A stretch of 33,905 nucleotides of DNA from Nitrosomonas sp. Nm33 (lineage in GTDB: Bacteria; Pseudomonadota; Gammaproteobacteria; Burkholderiales; Nitrosomonadaceae). The stretch covers positions 1 through 33,905 of the forward strand of contig NZ_FNPJ01000030.1 of NCBI RefSeq assembly GCF_900107265.1, given 5' to 3'. The notes under the pieces are model-generated. The model was not told where the DNA came from, ran no database searches, and saw only the letters and a program-made list of their open reading frames with translations. This document shows positions 7,795-17,690 of the stretch, piece after piece (the stretch's first letter is position 1; the number at the start of each line of letters is the position of its first letter). A program made the position numbers and the translations under genes.

Positions 7795-8562
7795 ATGACT
7801 CTCTCCGTGCATGCTCAGGCTATGCAGCAATGGTTTGAGACTTCGCTAGGCCAATATTTGCTTGGGGAGGAGCAAAGCTATTTTGATCAAGCAGTTATCA
7901 ATATTTTTGGTTATAACGCTTTGCAAATTGGATTTCCTCAGTTGAATTTTTTACGTACTAATCGTATCCCTTTTCGGTTTCGTCTTGGCATCAGCCCGGG
8001 TGCATCCTTCTATGCGTTACCTGATTTCCTGCCTATCGAAAGTGGCAGTATGGATTTGGTATTGTTACCTCATATATTGGAATTCAATTCTAATCCACAT
8101 CAGATTCTTCGCGAAGTACATCGTGTTTTGATGCCAGAGGGTCATGTCGTGATCAGCGGTTTTAATCCCTTCAGCCTTTGGGGAATGAATCGATATTGGA
8201 AGGCAGCAAGAAATGAATTTCCCTGGTGCGGCCAATTCATCGCATTACCTCGTCTCAAGGATTGGTTGAAGCTGCTCGATTTCGAGATTGTTGGAGGGCG
8301 ACTCGGCTGCTATGCGCCTCCTTTCGGTAAAGAGAAATGGATAAAGCATTTTCATTTTATGGAGGCCGCAGGAGATCGTTGGTGGCCGATTTCCGGTGGC
8401 GTTTATTTCTTACACGCGATTAAGCAAATCCATGGCATGCGTATTATTAAACCTTGCTGGGAAAATAGTTTGTCTACCAAAAGAAAAATTGTGCCTGCGA
8501 CCCAGAAATTCAAAGGCATTGTAAAAGAGCGTAATCACGCTCAACAACCAATCATAAAATAA
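7795..8562 (+). CDS. YafS-like class I SAM-methyltransferase-fold protein
   Basis: A 255-residue Methyltransferase_11-type protein in the same place as E. coli yafS, divergent from gloB and ahead of rnhA-dnaQ. The [13 protein letters not shown] block (85-97) is the post-II strand. The [12 protein letters not shown] helix-turn (105-116) and the following strand are typical of ubiE-like enzymes. The motif I region near 42-49 (A-L-Q-I-G-F-P-Q) lacks the usual G-x-G-x-G, so SAM binding is atypical or lost. The frame opens further left, but ATG 7795 gives M-T-L-S-V-H-A-Q and avoids overlap with gloB. The substrate is unknown. Confidence 0.8.
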   Translation: MTLSVHAQAMQQWFETSLGQYLLGEEQSYFDQAVINIFGYNALQIGFPQLNFLRTNRIPFRFRLGISPGASFYALPDFLPIESGSMDLVLLPHILEFNSNPHQILREVHRVLMPEGHVVISGFNPFSLWGMNRYWKAARNEFPWCGQFIALPRLKDWLKLLDFEIVGGRLGCYAPPFGKEKWIKHFHFMEAAGDRWWPISGGVYFLHAIKQIHGMRIIKPCWENSLSTKRKIVPATQKFKGIVKERNHAQQPIIK

Positions 8563-8582
8563 AATACAAAGAACTGATAAAT

Positions 8583-9083
8583 ATGCAAGATGCTACATGC
8601 GTGGTGGAGATATTTACGGATGGTGCCTGCAAGGGAAACCCGGGCGTAGGTGGATGGGGTGCTTTGCTGAAATACCAAGGGAGTACATGGGAATTATTTG
8701 GTGGTGAAGCAATGACGACTAATAATCGGATGGAATTGATCGCAGCAATTCGTGCATTGCAGGCGTTAGCATCACTGCCAGTTCCAAGGCAATCTTGCGA
8801 AATACAACTCCATACTGATTCTCGGTATGTGCAGAAAGGTATCAGTGAGTGGATACATGCCTGGAAAAATCGGGGTTGGCGTACTGCTGATAGGAAACCA
8901 GTCAAAAATGAAGAATTGTGGAGAGAGCTCGATCAATTGTCACAGCAATATCAAATTGAATGGTGTTGGGTGCGGGGGCATGCGGGGCATGATGGAAATG
9001 AGCGAGCAGATGAACTGGCTAACCAGGGAGTGGAATCAGTGACCACAAGAAAAGGAAACTCAGGCGAAAGGGTGAGTAATTGA
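8583..9083 (+). CDS. rnhA: Ribonuclease HI
   Basis: Cleaves the RNA strand of RNA-DNA hybrids, removing R-loops and primer RNA. All four carboxylates are present: Asp13 in [12 protein letters not shown], Glu51 in NRMELIAA, Asp79 in LHTDSRYV and Asp143 in NERADELA. The catalytic histidine lies in RGHAGHDG (131-138). The W-x-x-x-W-K-x-R-G-W-R basic handle (90-100) is also present. The length of 166 aa fits bacterial RNase HI with a slightly longer tail. The stop overlaps the dnaQ start (TGATG), so the two are translationally coupled. Confidence 0.97.
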   Translation: MQDATCVVEIFTDGACKGNPGVGGWGALLKYQGSTWELFGGEAMTTNNRMELIAAIRALQALASLPVPRQSCEIQLHTDSRYVQKGISEWIHAWKNRGWRTADRKPVKNEELWRELDQLSQQYQIEWCWVRGHAGHDGNERADELANQGVESVTTRKGNSGERVSN

Positions 9084-9787
9084 TGCGGCAAATTTTTCTT
9101 GATACCGAAACAACCGGTTTAGATCCCAAATTGGGCCATCGAATTGTTGAAATAGCCGCTGTTGAAATGTGTAACCGGCAATTGACAGGCCGTCATTTTC
9201 ATTACTATCTAAATCCCGGGCGAGAAAGCGAAGCAAGTGCGTTGCAAATACATGGTCTGACCACTGAGTTTCTGCAAGATAAGCAAAAATTCCGTGATAT
9301 TTGTGCGGCATTTCTAGATTTTATTGAAGGTGCAGAGCTTCTTATCCATAATGCGCCTTTTGATGTAGGGTTTCTTGATCATGAATTAGGGTTGATCAGG
9401 TTACCGCCACTAAAAAATTACTGTACCGAGATTACTGATACTCTCATTATTGCCAAAGAGATTCACCCCGGTAAGCGCAATAATTTGGATGCGTTGTGCG
9501 AGCGTTATCAGATTGATAATTCGAGGCGTACCTTACATGGCGCATTACTGGATGCGGAGCTTCTAGCCGAGGTCTATTTAGCCATGACCAGAGGGCAAGA
9601 AAGTTTGTTAATGGATTTGGATATTGCGCCATTATCGTTTGATACAGCAATCATCGTGGAAAATCTGCATTTGACAGTATTGCCTGCCAATGACAAAGAA
9701 CTTGAATTGCACGAGCGGCAGCTTGAGAATATCGATAAAGAAAGCAAAGGGAAGTGCTTATGGAAACATGTAGCATTCAGCGCTTAG
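9083..9787 (+). CDS. dnaQ: DNA polymerase III epsilon subunit (3'-5' proofreading exonuclease)
   Basis: Proofreading subunit of the replicative polymerase. It belongs to the DEDDh exonuclease family: Asp7 and Glu9 in LDTETTG (Exo I), Asp94 in HNAPFDVGFLDHE (Exo II), and His152 with Asp157 in HGALLDAELLAEVY (Exo III). The I-H-G-L-T segment (57-60) is typical. The length of 234 aa is near the E. coli protein (243), with a C-terminal region for binding the alpha subunit. A TTG three bases earlier keeps the frame, but the ATG at 9083 sharing a base with the rnhA stop is the natural start. Confidence 0.96.
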   Translation: MRQIFLDTETTGLDPKLGHRIVEIAAVEMCNRQLTGRHFHYYLNPGRESEASALQIHGLTTEFLQDKQKFRDICAAFLDFIEGAELLIHNAPFDVGFLDHELGLIRLPPLKNYCTEITDTLIIAKEIHPGKRNNLDALCERYQIDNSRRTLHGALLDAELLAEVYLAMTRGQESLLMDLDIAPLSFDTAIIVENLHLTVLPANDKELELHERQLENIDKESKGKCLWKHVAFSA

Positions 9788-9810
9788 CTCAAAGGGGGGT
9801 GCTCTACATA

Positions 9811-9837
9811 CCATGCTCTACCATGGAATGCTTTTTA
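9811..9837 (+). terminator. Weak hairpin in the dnaQ / aminotransferase convergent gap
   Basis: CCATG (9811-9815) and CATGG (9822-9826) form a 5-bp stem with a 6-base loop. Five bases later comes T5 (9832-9836). TGCTCTAC occurs twice, at 9800-9807 and 9814-9821. It may end dnaQ transcription, but the stem is short. Confidence 0.3.
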
Positions 9838-9856
9838 TAGTTTTCTTTAAAAATTG

Positions 9857-11242
9857 TTAAGTACCGGCTTTTATTCGCAGAGCCTTAGTTGCAAGCGTTT
9901 TACCTAAATCCCAAACTGCAGCAGGACCACGATGTGCATCACGGATAACAGCTTTGGTCGCATCTACTATCCACTTGATATCGGATTCTGTAAGTATGAG
10001 TGGTGGAATAAACTTGACAATATTCATGCCATGCCCTGCTACCTGGGACAGAATACGATGCCGGGAAAATAAGGGGACGGTAATCATTTGCGAGAATAAT
10101 CCCTTGTTAGCCGCTTCTAACATTTTCCAGGACATCCTAAGAGACAGGCTTTGGGGTTCAGTAAATTCTAAGGCAATCATCATGCCTTTTCCTCGAATTT
10201 CCTTCAGGCATTCATATTCTCCGACAAGGGGTTGCAGTGCATCGACAATAGCTTGCCCGGATTGAGCAGATTTTTCGATCAGATTTTCTGATTCCAGTAC
10301 CTCCAGAGTAGCTAATCCAGCGGCCATGGCAAGGTTACTTTTGCCGAAAGTACTGCCATGAACGACAGCGCGGTCCATACGATTGAAAACGCGATCAAAA
10401 ATCCATTCCTTGCAGACTAGTGCGCCGACAGGAACGAATCCTCCCGATAGCGCTTTTGCCATGCAGAGTATATCTGGTACGACTGACCAGTGTTCTACAG
10501 CCCACCATTTACCAGTACGTCCCAGTCCCGTTTGTACTTCATCTGCGATAAATAATGCCTCATAGCGCCGAGTTAGCTCAGCAGCTTGCGGTAAGTAATG
10601 ATCATCTGGTATCCAGACGCCATGCCCTTGTATCGGCTCGGTTATAAAGGCAGCCACATCTTTCTGGGAGAGCGCTTTTTCCAAAGCGGCAAGATCTCCA
10701 AAAGGTACTTCAATAAAGTCTGGCACGAGTGGGCCAAATCCTTGTTTGTAATGGGAATCCCCGGTAGCAGAAAGTGAGCCAAGACTAAGGCCATGATACC
10801 CTCCCCGGCAGTAAACAATTTTGGATTTACCTGTAGCATAACGGCTGAATTTGATCGCTGCTTCGACTGTTTCTGTTCCAGAGTTAGCAAAGAAAACACG
10901 CTCCAGACCTTCTGGACTAATGGCTACCAGCTTTTCTGCTAACATACCAGACAACAAGGAGACATCCAGTTGCACCAAATTGGGAAGATCTGCACTGAGT
11001 ACATCTTTAAGTACTTGGGTGATTTGCGGATGATTGCGCCCTAATGCGAATACTCCGAAGCCGCTTAGTAAATCAAGATAGCGATTGCCTTGATCGTCAA
11101 AAAGATAAGCTCCTTCAGCCTTTACATAATGACGATCAAAGCCTATTGTTTTTAACACCTTCACCATCTGACTGTTAAGATACAGATCGTGTAAGGTGAA
11201 ATTTTCTCTGCCCCGTTGCCGAATGAGTTCCTGAATATTCAT
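9857..11242 (-). CDS. Class III (aspartate-family) aminotransferase, HpnO-like
   Basis: PLP-dependent aminotransferase of 461 residues. Asp234 in F-I-A-D-E-V-Q-T-G-L-G-R contacts the cofactor ring nitrogen, and Lys263 in M-A-K-A-L-S-G-G forms the Schiff base. The ANSGTETVEAAIK phosphate loop is at 119-131. The N-terminal L-H-D-L-Y-L-N and K-T-I-G-F-D segments and the length with a C-terminal A-A-V-W-D-L-G tail resemble aminotransferases annotated HpnO, which make aminobacteriohopanetriol from hopanoid precursors. An ornithine- or putrescine-type substrate cannot be excluded. ATG 11242 is preferred over an upstream in-frame start because M-N-I-Q-E-L-I is the usual beginning and GGAAC precedes it. 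No other hopanoid gene is in the window. The gene is monocistronic and convergent with dnaQ. Confidence 0.8.
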   Translation of the reverse strand: MNIQELIRQRGRENFTLHDLYLNSQMVKVLKTIGFDRHYVKAEGAYLFDDQGNRYLDLLSGFGVFALGRNHPQITQVLKDVLSADLPNLVQLDVSLLSGMLAEKLVAISPEGLERVFFANSGTETVEAAIKFSRYATGKSKIVYCRGGYHGLSLGSLSATGDSHYKQGFGPLVPDFIEVPFGDLAALEKALSQKDVAAFITEPIQGHGVWIPDDHYLPQAAELTRRYEALFIADEVQTGLGRTGKWWAVEHWSVVPDILCMAKALSGGFVPVGALVCKEWIFDRVFNRMDRAVVHGSTFGKSNLAMAAGLATLEVLESENLIEKSAQSGQAIVDALQPLVGEYECLKEIRGKGMMIALEFTEPQSLSLRMSWKMLEAANKGLFSQMITVPLFSRHRILSQVAGHGMNIVKFIPPLILTESDIKWIVDATKAVIRDAHRGPAAVWDLGKTLATKALRIKAGT

Positions 11243-11686
11243 AAACCAAGTTCCGTGACAGAATTGCATGCAAAAAGTTGAAAAAACATGTTTGAATCTT
11301 ATGGAGTCAAAGAGGCTTTTAGTTTAGAGATCTTATCGTGGATGCTTAAATCAAGGGTGGGTATGATGGAAAAAAAACACACTATGAATGTATCTGATAC
11401 TCAGATAATAAAATTTAGGAAAATACGAGGTTTAAAATAGTTAGTTTATTCTGAACAATCAAAAGCGTTTTCTTTTGAGGGTCATGACATTATCCTTGTC
11501 TAGTTATGAAGCTGTCAATATTAAAGTGCTATAAAGTAAAATGTAAACATTAAGCAGTTGAATTGGTTGTACCAGCTAATTTGGTTAATCATAACATCTT
11601 GTCTTAAGCGCTCTTTTTCAGAATCTGTATATATTTTTTGTTAGAATAGCCCTTTATTTTGATTTGTTAATTTTGTGGAGTATTTA
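11243..11686. other. 444-base non-coding region between divergent aminotransferase and ndk
   Basis: AT-rich, with no credible ORF, tRNA or strong hairpin on either strand. It must contain the promoters of both flanking genes. Several partial -10-like hexamers occur (for example TATAAA near 11532 and TAGAAT near 11643), but no -35/-10 pair with good spacing stands out. Confidence 0.5.
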
Positions 11687-12112
11687 ATGGCTTTTGAAAG
11701 AACGTTGTCGATTATTAAACCGGACGCAGTAGCAAAAAATGTTATTGGCCAGATTTATTCGAGATTTGAACAGGCGGGGTTAAAAGTTATAGCTGCACGT
11801 ATGACACATTTGTCCAGAATGGAGGCTGAAACTTTCTATGCAGTTCATCGTGGGCGTCCTTTTTTTAATGATCTGGTGGAATTTATGACTTCTGGACCTG
11901 TCATGGTTCAGGTACTTGAAGGAGAAAACGCTATCAGCAAAAATCGAGAATTGATGGGAGCAACAGATCCCCAAAAAGCTGAGAAAGGGACTATTCGTGC
12001 TGATTTCGCGGAAAATATCGATGCGAATGCAGTACATGGCTCGGATGCAGCCGAGACGGCGGCAGTGGAAATTGCCTGTTTTTTCCCTACATTGGATATT
12101 TATTCACGCTAA
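11687..12112 (+). CDS. ndk: Nucleoside diphosphate kinase
   Basis: Transfers the gamma phosphate between nucleoside triphosphates and diphosphates through a phosphohistidine, balancing NTP and dNTP pools. The catalytic His117 lies in N-A-V-H-G-S-D. The N-terminal [12 protein letters not shown] (4-15) contains the active-site lysine. H-R-G-R-P-F-F and the G-A-T-D-P-x-K-A-x-x-G-T-I-R-x-D-F loop complete the nucleotide site. The length of 141 aa is exactly typical. The start is ATG 11687 behind GTGGAG. The frame opens 12 bases earlier at a non-ATG codon that is less likely. It heads the rlmN-to-der block. Confidence 0.97.
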   Translation: MAFERTLSIIKPDAVAKNVIGQIYSRFEQAGLKVIAARMTHLSRMEAETFYAVHRGRPFFNDLVEFMTSGPVMVQVLEGENAISKNRELMGATDPQKAEKGTIRADFAENIDANAVHGSDAAETAAVEIACFFPTLDIYSR

Positions 12113-12141
12113 AAATAGTTTGCAGCGATGGTTGCTTGCGT

Positions 12142-13296
12142 ATGAATATGGCTATTAATTTACTTGATTTGGATTCAGCTGGTCTCACGCGTTTCTGCAT
12201 AGATATTGGAGAAAAACCATATCGTGCGAAACAATTGTTGCGTTGGATACATCAACTAGGCATGTCAGATTTTTCTGAAATGAGTGATCTGGCAAAAGCA
12301 TTCCGGGAGAAACTCGCTGCTCTCGCCATTATTCAATCGCCTGAGGTTATTAGTGACCATATTGCTGCAGATGGTACTCGTAAATGGTTGTTGTCAACGG
12401 GTGCTGGAAATGCTGTGGAGATGGTTTTCATTCCTGAAGTTAATCGTGGCACACTGTGCATTTCCAGTCAGGTGGGGTGCGCCCTCGCATGCAGTTTCTG
12501 TTCAACGGGCAGGCAGGGGTTTAATCGTAATTTGACAGTTGCAGAAATCATTGGTCAGTTGTGGTGGGCAAACAAGATGCTCAAAACTGAAAAAGCTCAT
12601 GAAGCTTGTTTTGTCTCAGAAAGTTCTATCCATGGTAGGGCGCACGATCAGAAAAAAGATGCTGGCCGGGCCATCAGCAATGTCGTGCTGATGGGTATGG
12701 GTGAGCCGCTGGCTAATTTTGAGAATGTCGTAACTGCGCTGGACTTGATGCTGGATGATAACACTTATGGCTTATCCAGGCGAAAAGTAACTGTCAGTAC
12801 TTCCGGCCTGGTGCCTGCGATGGATCGGTTGCGCGAGCGCTGTCCCGTTGCGTTGGCAGTTTCTTTGCATGCACCGAATGATCCCTTGCGCGATCAGTTG
12901 GTACCGATTAATAAGAAATATCCAATCAAAATGTTGTTGGCTGCATGTGAGCGTTATCTCCAAGCTGCGCCTAGAGATTTCATTACATTCGAATATGTCA
13001 TGCTTGACGGTGTAAATGACAGTATTGAACATGCTCATGAGTTAGTGCATCTGGTGAAAAAAATTCCTTGTAAATTGAATTTAATTCCGTTTAATTCATT
13101 TATTGGATCAGGTTATAAGCGCTCCTCATTAGAAACGATACGAATTTTTCGTGATGTGTTGATGCAAGCAGGGATCGTTACGACAGTGCGTAAAACACGA
13201 GGTGACGATATCGATGCGGCTTGCGGCCAATTGGCTGGTCAGGTGCTGGATAAAACCCGACGAGCAAGTCGCAGTATCACGAAGGTAGCTGGATGA
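12142..13296 (+). CDS. rlmN: Dual-specificity 23S rRNA/tRNA adenine C2-methyltransferase
   Basis: Radical-SAM enzyme that methylates C2 of A2503 in 23S rRNA and A37 in some tRNAs. The [4Fe-4S] motif is Cys113, Cys117 and Cys120 in [10 protein letters not shown], and the second catalytic cysteine is Cys361 in I-D-A-A-C-G-Q-L. The methyl-carrying cysteine should lie in the same C-terminal part. The SAM-binding V-V-L-M-G-M-G-E-P is at 181-189. Just before it, residues ~148-176 form an insertion absent from E. coli RlmN as I recall it, with one Cys and three His. ATG 12142 was chosen; 12148 is an equally sensible ATG. The stop overlaps pilW by 4 bases. Confidence 0.95.
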   Translation: MNMAINLLDLDSAGLTRFCIDIGEKPYRAKQLLRWIHQLGMSDFSEMSDLAKAFREKLAALAIIQSPEVISDHIAADGTRKWLLSTGAGNAVEMVFIPEVNRGTLCISSQVGCALACSFCSTGRQGFNRNLTVAEIIGQLWWANKMLKTEKAHEACFVSESSIHGRAHDQKKDAGRAISNVVLMGMGEPLANFENVVTALDLMLDDNTYGLSRRKVTVSTSGLVPAMDRLRERCPVALAVSLHAPNDPLRDQLVPINKKYPIKMLLAACERYLQAAPRDFITFEYVMLDGVNDSIEHAHELVHLVKKIPCKLNLIPFNSFIGSGYKRSSLETIRIFRDVLMQAGIVTTVRKTRGDDIDAACGQLAGQVLDKTRRASRSITKVAG

Positions 13297-14084
13297 AAAA
13301 GGCGCTGGCCGGTTTACTAGGAATGTTTGTTGGGGTGGTCACAGGATGTACTCAGCTATCTGTTAAAGAGATGGGGCAGGCTTCAGAAGAAACAAGAAAG
13401 AGAGCTCAACAAAGCGCAAAAATTCATACAGAACTCGCTGGGCAATATTACAATCGTAATCAGTATAGAGTAGCCATAGAGGAAGCTGAAATTGCATTGC
13501 GAGCAAACCCGGATTATGCACCTGCTTATAATGTACTTGGGTTGGTGTATATGAATTTGCGCGAAAATGGACGTGCGCGCTGGAATTTTGAGCGTGCACT
13601 TAAAATAGCTCCGAGCGATTCTGACGTACACAATAATTTTGGTTGGTTTCTTTGCCAGCGCCATCCTGAAGAGATGGATCTGGCGGTGGATCATTTTATG
13701 AGCGCAATAAGAAATCCACTTTACGAAATGCCTGAAAAAACATATTCGAATGCAGGAATTTGTGTGCTTAAACGTGATGAATTTGCACGAGCTAAAGCGT
13801 TCTTTCAAAAAGCCCTGGTAATTCGTCCCAACTATCCACTGGCAGTACTTGGGTTAATCGAGATTGATTTCAAGCGTGGTGATCTCAAAACAGCTAAATC
13901 AAACATTATTTCTTATATGCAAACTTATCCACTTACGTCGGAAAGTTTATGGTTGGCCATTCAAATTGAACATGCAATTGGAGATCACCAGGCTGAGGCG
14001 AGTTATGCTTTTCAGTTACAAAGGCGTTTTCCTGATTCCAATGAGGCGATAGCCCTGCGGGAAGGCAGATTAAATCATGAATAA
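13293..14084 (+). CDS. pilW: Type IV pilus biogenesis/stability lipoprotein PilW (PilF)
   Basis: A lipoprotein with TPR repeats that acts as pilotin for the PilQ secretin in type IV pilus systems. The signal peptide ends at V-T-G-Cys19, giving the lipid attachment site. From about residue 45 on, the 263-residue protein consists of TPR helices. Examples are [29 protein letters not shown] and [11 protein letters not shown]. Position between rlmN and rodZ is the usual one in beta- and gammaproteobacteria. It overlaps rlmN by 4 and rodZ by 8 bases. Its partner pilQ, often found ahead of aroK, is not in the window. Confidence 0.9.
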   Translation: MKKALAGLLGMFVGVVTGCTQLSVKEMGQASEETRKRAQQSAKIHTELAGQYYNRNQYRVAIEEAEIALRANPDYAPAYNVLGLVYMNLRENGRARWNFERALKIAPSDSDVHNNFGWFLCQRHPEEMDLAVDHFMSAIRNPLYEMPEKTYSNAGICVLKRDEFARAKAFFQKALVIRPNYPLAVLGLIEIDFKRGDLKTAKSNIISYMQTYPLTSESLWLAIQIEHAIGDHQAEASYAFQLQRRFPDSNEAIALREGRLNHE

Positions 14085-15111
14085 TAGTGATGAAGAGAAG
14101 CAAAAAGTATTTGATACTAGCCTGGAAGAGATCATTTCTTCTGATGGCGGTATTCGCCAAAGTATACCCGCTCAGCTTGATGCGCGTGAAAGTGGGATAG
14201 ATGCGCCTAATAAGAAGTTTGCTGATCACGGAACAAATTCAGGAGAAAAGTTTAATACAGTAACTGGATGCGGGCAGTTATTACGCGTTGAAAGACTAAA
14301 ACGCGGTTTGAGTGTGGGGGAGGTGGCGAGGCGATTACGATTGTCAGTGCAACAAATCAATGCGATAGAGGAAGAAGATTATAGTAAATTTCCTTCCAGC
14401 ACATTTCTTCGGGGTTTCATTCGAAATTATGGTAACTTGCTCCAACTTGATACGAATTCGTTGCTTCGTTTATTAATTCAATCTACTCCGGCACTTGCTC
14501 ATCAAGGTTCTGCAAAGCAGGTAAAAACGATTCCACTGATTCCGTCGAAGCGAGATGGCGGGGGGCGTGGTATATTGTTTCTGACTGTGGTCTTAATTCT
14601 GGCTTTGCTAGGTTACGGCGTATATCAGGGTGGAGATTGGGGTCAGAAGGCAGCCATAAAGAATAGTATTGATGCATCTGCTTCATCTGATTCACAAGCT
14701 GAAAATGGTCAGATCACAAGGGAATTATTGCTGCCGCAGACACCTTCAGCTCCTTCACGCAGTGTAGATACGTTAGAACCCCCAGGGAAGAGATCCTCGG
14801 AAATTGGACTTGCTCCAGTCACGCCTCCTGTGGCTGAGCCTGTTGTGACTGAGGCTGTGGAGAGTAACGAAAAAACACTGCATTTTATTTTTTCCAAAGA
14901 GTCATGGGTTGAAATAAGAGACAGCAATAAAAAAGTTATCTTTGTCAAAATGAATGCCAAAGGTACGGAGCAAGTGATAAAAGGGATACCTCCTCTTTAT
15001 TTGGTGATTGGTAATGCTACTGGCGTTAATCTTACGTACAATAGCAGGTTAATTGATCTAGCTCCCTATACACGAAAAGGCGATAATGTGGCTCGCTTTT
15101 CACTGGAATAG
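14077..15111 (+). CDS. rodZ: Cytoskeletal / helix-turn-helix protein RodZ
   Basis: Inner-membrane cell-shape protein linking MreB to the elongation machinery. Residues 66-135 form the cytoplasmic HTH_25 domain ([22 protein letters not shown] region). A single membrane helix spans about 165-183. A proline/serine-rich linker follows, then a periplasmic DUF4115 domain at ~270-344 with S-W-V-E-I-R-D-S at its start. The order pilW-rodZ-ispG-hisS is highly conserved. A polar 60-residue N-terminal tail precedes the HTH. The start overlaps pilW by 8 bases. The length of 344 aa is close to E. coli RodZ (337). Confidence 0.92.
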   Translation: MNNSDEEKQKVFDTSLEEIISSDGGIRQSIPAQLDARESGIDAPNKKFADHGTNSGEKFNTVTGCGQLLRVERLKRGLSVGEVARRLRLSVQQINAIEEEDYSKFPSSTFLRGFIRNYGNLLQLDTNSLLRLLIQSTPALAHQGSAKQVKTIPLIPSKRDGGGRGILFLTVVLILALLGYGVYQGGDWGQKAAIKNSIDASASSDSQAENGQITRELLLPQTPSAPSRSVDTLEPPGKRSSEIGLAPVTPPVAEPVVTEAVESNEKTLHFIFSKESWVEIRDSNKKVIFVKMNAKGTEQVIKGIPPLYLVIGNATGVNLTYNSRLIDLAPYTRKGDNVARFSLE

Positions 15112-15161
15112 TCTCTTATTTTGTTCATCAAATTTTTAGTTCTTTTTCAGGTTTTATAGAA

Positions 15162-16406
15162 ATGTCTCAAAACAATATTTCTTCACCACGACGCAGAAGT
15201 ATCGGTGTACGCGTAGGTGCCGTTACGATTGGCGGTGATGCACCTGTCATTGTGCAATCGATGACTAATACTGATACAGCGGATGAAGTGGCTACTGCCA
15301 TACAGGTTGCCCAATTGGCGCGTGCCGGTTCAGAGCTGGTACGGATTACAGTCAATACAGCGGAAGCAGCCAAAGCCGTGCCAGCGATTCGTGCAAGATT
15401 GGACGATATGGGCTGTCATGTGCCATTGGTGGGTGATTTTCATTTTAATGGTCACAAATTATTGACAGCTTATCCGGATTGTGCCAAAGCACTAGACAAG
15501 TATCGCATCAATCCGGGCAATGTAGGTCATGGCAAGAAGCGTGATGAGCAGTTTGCTACGCTGATCGAGACAGCTTGTAAATATGATAAGCCTGTACGAA
15601 TTGGCGTAAATTGGGGCAGCTTGGATCCCGAAATGCTGGCACGCATCATGGATGAAAATGCCAAATCGGCTGAACCGATGGATGCTGGTCAAGTGATGCG
15701 TAAGGCCCTTATTACTTCTGCGTTGGAGAGCGCGGCTAAAGCGGAAGAGCTTGGACTTCCTCGAGATCACATCGTATTGTCTTGCAAGGTAAGTGGTGTA
15801 CAAGATTTGATAGCAGTCTATCGCGAGCTGGCGGACCAATGTGATTATGCGTTGCACTTGGGGCTGACAGAAGCGGGAATGGGATCAAAGGGGATCGTTG
15901 CATCGACTGCGGCATTGTCAGTGCTGTTGTTTGAAGGTATAGGCGATACTATACGGATATCCCTGACTCCTGAGCCTGGAGGAGATCGTGCACGTGAAGT
16001 TATCGTGGCGCAGGAAATCCTTCAGACCATGGGTTTGCGGGCATTTGTTCCACTTGTGGCAGCATGCCCAGGCTGCGGGCGAACGACGAGTACTTATTTT
16101 CAGGAGTTAGCTGAAAGTATCCAGGCTTATGTACGAGAGCAAATGGTCAGTTGGCGTGAGCAATACGATGGAGTAGAAAACATGACGCTCGCGGTGATGG
16201 GGTGTGTGGTCAATGGCCCGGGAGAGAGCAAGCATGCCAATATAGGTATTAGCTTACCTGGCTCAGGAGAAAATCCAGTGGCACCCGTTTTTGTGGATGG
16301 GCAAAAAACGGTTACTCTGAAAGGAGATAACATCGCAGGTGAGTTTCGTCGCATCGTTGATGAATATGTGCGCACCAAATACCCAAAAAAATCAATTCAT
16401 GTCTAA
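15162..16406 (+). CDS. ispG: 4-hydroxy-3-methylbut-2-en-1-yl diphosphate synthase
   Basis: Converts MEcPP to HMBPP in the MEP isoprenoid pathway, using a [4Fe-4S] cluster. The ligands are Cys302 and Cys305 in A-C-P-G-C-G-R-T and Cys348 in [10 protein letters not shown], with Glu355 nearby as the fourth ligand. The N-terminal TIM-barrel half starts with [11 protein letters not shown] and N-R-x-N-P-G-N-V-type phosphate contacts near 116-122. The length of 414 aa is normal for proteobacteria. It supplies precursors for quinones and, if present, hopanoids. Its end overlaps hisS by 8 bases. Confidence 0.97.
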   Translation: MSQNNISSPRRRSIGVRVGAVTIGGDAPVIVQSMTNTDTADEVATAIQVAQLARAGSELVRITVNTAEAAKAVPAIRARLDDMGCHVPLVGDFHFNGHKLLTAYPDCAKALDKYRINPGNVGHGKKRDEQFATLIETACKYDKPVRIGVNWGSLDPEMLARIMDENAKSAEPMDAGQVMRKALITSALESAAKAEELGLPRDHIVLSCKVSGVQDLIAVYRELADQCDYALHLGLTEAGMGSKGIVASTAALSVLLFEGIGDTIRISLTPEPGGDRAREVIVAQEILQTMGLRAFVPLVAACPGCGRTTSTYFQELAESIQAYVREQMVSWREQYDGVENMTLAVMGCVVNGPGESKHANIGISLPGSGENPVAPVFVDGQKTVTLKGDNIAGEFRRIVDEYVRTKYPKKSIHV

Positions 16407-17661
16407 TATGATTCAGGCTATTCGGGGGATGAACGATATCCTGCCGGAGGAAACGCATCGTTGGGAGTTTTTCGAGGATACCGTACGCGCTTGGCTGGCA
16501 AGCTATGGTTACCGTAATATTCGTACTCCCATCGTTGAACAAACTGATTTATTCATACGTTCGATTGGTGCAGTGACTGATATTGTCGAAAAAGAGATGT
16601 ACACGTTTGAGGACCATCTTAATGGAGACAGCCTGACATTGCGGCCAGAAGGAACCGCTGCCTGTGTGCGAGCGGTGCTTGAGCATAATCTGCTTTATGC
16701 AGGACCACAGAGATTGTATTACTATGGGCCGATGTTTCGTCATGAACGCCCACAAAAAGGGCGTTACCGGCAATTTCATCAAGTTGGCGTAGAGGCACTT
16801 GGCTATTCAGACGCTGATATTGATGCAGAGCTGATTATTATGGGTGCACGACTTTGGCGTCAGTTGGGTATTTCAGGTGTACGTCTGGAAATTAGTACGC
16901 TTGGAAGTACCGAATCGCGTGCCATTTATCGATCGAGGCTTATTAAGTATTTTGAGCGGCATCAGGATGAGCTGGATGAAGATGCTCGCAGGCGCTTGCA
17001 TAGCAATCCACTACGCATTCTCGATAGTAAAAATCCGCTTATGCGTGAAATTCTGACTGGAGCACCCCGGTTATTGGATGATCTGGATGAGGATTCACTT
17101 CAACATTTTGAAGCGTTGCAACACCTGTTACATGAGCAAGGTATTGATTTTGAGATAAATCCCCGCCTGGTGAGGGGATTGGACTATTACAATCGTACTG
17201 TATTCGAGTGGGTAACCGATAAGCTTGGCGCCCAAGGGACAATATGCGCCGGAGGGCGTTATGATGGCCTAATCGCGCAAATGGGTGGTAAGCCGGCACC
17301 TGCCTGTGGGTTTGCAATGGGGATTGAACGAATTCTTACTTTGATGAGCGAAAGTGAAATTCAAATTCCAAGCCCCACTGTAGATATTTATGTTGTTCAT
17401 CAAGGAGAGATCGCAGCGGGTTTTGCCTGGAAAGCAGCAGAATGGTTTCGGAATGAAGGATTAAATGCCATTTTGCATTGCAGTGGTGGGAGTTTCAAAT
17501 CACAAATGAAAAAGGCAGATGTCAGTGGTGCTCGTTTTGCCGTCATTATTGGTGATGATGAAGCAAAAGAAGGAGAAGTGAGTATCAAACCATTGCGTGA
17601 GGCAACTGAGCAGGTGAGAGTGGGGTTAGTGGAAGCCGGTCCGCTACTCAAACGAATTTAA
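16399..17661 (+). CDS. hisS: Histidyl-tRNA synthetase
   Basis: Class II aminoacyl-tRNA synthetase that charges tRNA-His. Class motifs are visible: I-R-G-M-N-D-I-L-P near the start, motif 2 with [16 protein letters not shown], and the histidine A loops [12 protein letters not shown] and G-G-R-Y-D-G-L. Motif 3 is G-F-A-M-G-I-E-R-I, followed by the C-terminal anticodon domain. The length of 420 aa fits. The open frame extends 60 bases upstream, inside ispG. ATG 16399 (overlap 8 bases) is preferred, with ATG 16408 as alternative. Confidence 0.97.
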   Translation: MSNMIQAIRGMNDILPEETHRWEFFEDTVRAWLASYGYRNIRTPIVEQTDLFIRSIGAVTDIVEKEMYTFEDHLNGDSLTLRPEGTAACVRAVLEHNLLYAGPQRLYYYGPMFRHERPQKGRYRQFHQVGVEALGYSDADIDAELIIMGARLWRQLGISGVRLEISTLGSTESRAIYRSRLIKYFERHQDELDEDARRRLHSNPLRILDSKNPLMREILTGAPRLLDDLDEDSLQHFEALQHLLHEQGIDFEINPRLVRGLDYYNRTVFEWVTDKLGAQGTICAGGRYDGLIAQMGGKPAPACGFAMGIERILTLMSESEIQIPSPTVDIYVVHQGEIAAGFAWKAAEWFRNEGLNAILHCSGGSFKSQMKKADVSGARFAVIIGDDEAKEGEVSIKPLREATEQVRVGLVEAGPLLKRI

Positions 17662-17690
17662 TCGTTAATTATCTAGACAGACAAAGAAAA

